Source of the DNA: an uncultured Fenollaria sp.
Lineage (GTDB): Bacteria > Bacillota > Clostridia > Tissierellales > Peptoniphilaceae
DNA: 13,232 bases
Assembly (NCBI RefSeq): GCF_934202865.1
Contig: NZ_CAKPYL010000042.1
Location: forward strand, 1 to 13,232
Direction: 5' to 3'
Notes under the pieces: generated by a model
What the model was told of the DNA's origin: nothing
What the model saw: the letters and a program-made list of their open reading frames with translations, nothing else
Databases searched by the model: none
Shown here: positions 12,807 through 13,232 of the stretch, piece by piece
Layout of the letters: each line of letters starts with the position of its first letter
Position numbering within the stretch: the first letter of the stretch is position 1
Translations under genes and position numbers: made by a program

Positions 12807-13232
12807 ATGTTAATCGAAAAATCACTAAGAGATTATTTAAAAGAAGTTAAGTCAGACTCACCAGCACCAGGCGGTGGCTCAGTTGCAGCCTATTCATCAG
12901 CCTTAGGCGCATCACTAACAAACATGGTCATGGCGCTAACAGAAGGCAAAAAAGCCTTCGCAGAACTGCCAGAAGACGAACAAAAAACAATGAAAGACTA
13001 CGCAGCAAAGCTAGTAGAGATCTCAGCCGAACTAGAAGAAATCGTTGACACAGACTCAACAGCATTCAACGACGTAATCAAAGCACTAAAGATGCCAAAA
13101 GAAACAGACGAAGAAAAGAAAGTAAGGTCAGAAAAGATCCAAGAAGGATATAAGGTAGCACTTGAAATACCATTCAGATGCGCAGAATTAGGCCTTGAAG
13201 CTATGGAATTACAAAAGATCTTCGCTAAAAAT
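12807..13232 (+). CDS. Cyclodeaminase/cyclohydrolase family protein (5' part)
   Basis: The first 142 codons are open to the window edge; the family is about 200-210 residues, so roughly the last third is missing. SPAPGGGSVAAYSSALGASLTNMV (18-41) is the family's signature N-terminal block, and DTDSTAFNDVIKALKMPK (about 83-100) is the second conserved helix. Relatives act on one-carbon tetrahydrofolate: formimino-THF cyclodeaminase or methenyl-THF cyclohydrolase (FchA), common in amino-acid- and purine-fermenting anaerobes. Which reaction applies cannot be read from this part. AAGGAGG (12794-12800) lies six bases before the ATG. Codons often end in A (GCA, ACA, CCA), a visible shift from mnmE-parB. 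Confidence 0.88.
   Translation, partial: MLIEKSLRDYLKEVKSDSPAPGGGSVAAYSSALGASLTNMVMALTEGKKAFAELPEDEQKTMKDYAAKLVEISAELEEIVDTDSTAFNDVIKALKMPKETDEEKKVRSEKIQEGYKVALEIPFRCAELGLEAMELQKIFAKN

Overview
The window is a low-GC Firmicutes chromosome segment. Gene content and style (AT-rich intergenic DNA, strong AGGAGG ribosome sites, a Clostridia-type YidC without a lipobox, an anaerobe-type cyclodeaminase-family gene) suggest an anaerobic clostridial or Tissierellia-like coccus of the Peptoniphilus/Anaerococcus kind. That placement is inference. The backbone is the conserved origin-proximal cluster rpmH-rnpA-yidD-yidC-jag-mnmE-mnmG-rsmG-parA-parB, all on the + strand. dnaA, the usual neighbour of rpmH, is not seen on its left.

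Layout. (1) 1-906, minus strand: 3'-truncated PDDEXK nuclease of the YhcG/DUF1016 type, AT-rich and probably accessory, with its own promoter and a palindrome just upstream. (2) 907-1362: five units of a 33-bp tandem repeat, flanked by diverged copies of another segment. (3) 1363-1584: a 73-aa two-helix membrane protein of unknown function with a near-consensus promoter. (4) 1585-1960: a structured spacer, a terminator and the strong rpmH promoter. (5) 1961-4109: the rpmH-rnpA-yidD-yidC-jag operon (ribosomal protein L34, RNase P protein, membrane insertion, RNA-binding protein), ended by an intrinsic terminator. (6) 4110-4417: a 36-bp (12-codon) repeat array that stays open in the jag frame. 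(7) 4418-9211: mnmE-mnmG-metallophosphatase-rsmG (tRNA wobble uridine modification, a membrane-anchored phosphoesterase, 16S rRNA methylation). (8) 9212-10030: an 819-bp spacer with a post-stop repeat, a terminator, a 270-bp nested inverted repeat, a parS site and a second structured element. (9) 10031-12537: parA-parB followed, one base later, by a divergent PhzF-fold protein lacking the usual catalytic residues. (10) 12538-12806: a second copy of the post-stop repeat and AT-rich spacer. (11) 12807-end: 5' part of a cyclodeaminase/cyclohydrolase-family gene.

How they work together. ParA, ParB and two identical 20-bp palindromic parS sites (8477-8496 and 9715-9734) form a complete origin-segregation system. 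MnmE and MnmG form one tRNA-modifying complex. YidD, YidC and Jag belong to the membrane-protein insertion module that follows the RNase P protein gene. The points most worth a second look are the PhzF-like third gene of the parAB operon, the His/Cys-rich linker in Jag, the structured repeats between rsmG and parA, the post-stop repeat with a compensatory stem change, and the two coding-periodic tandem arrays.
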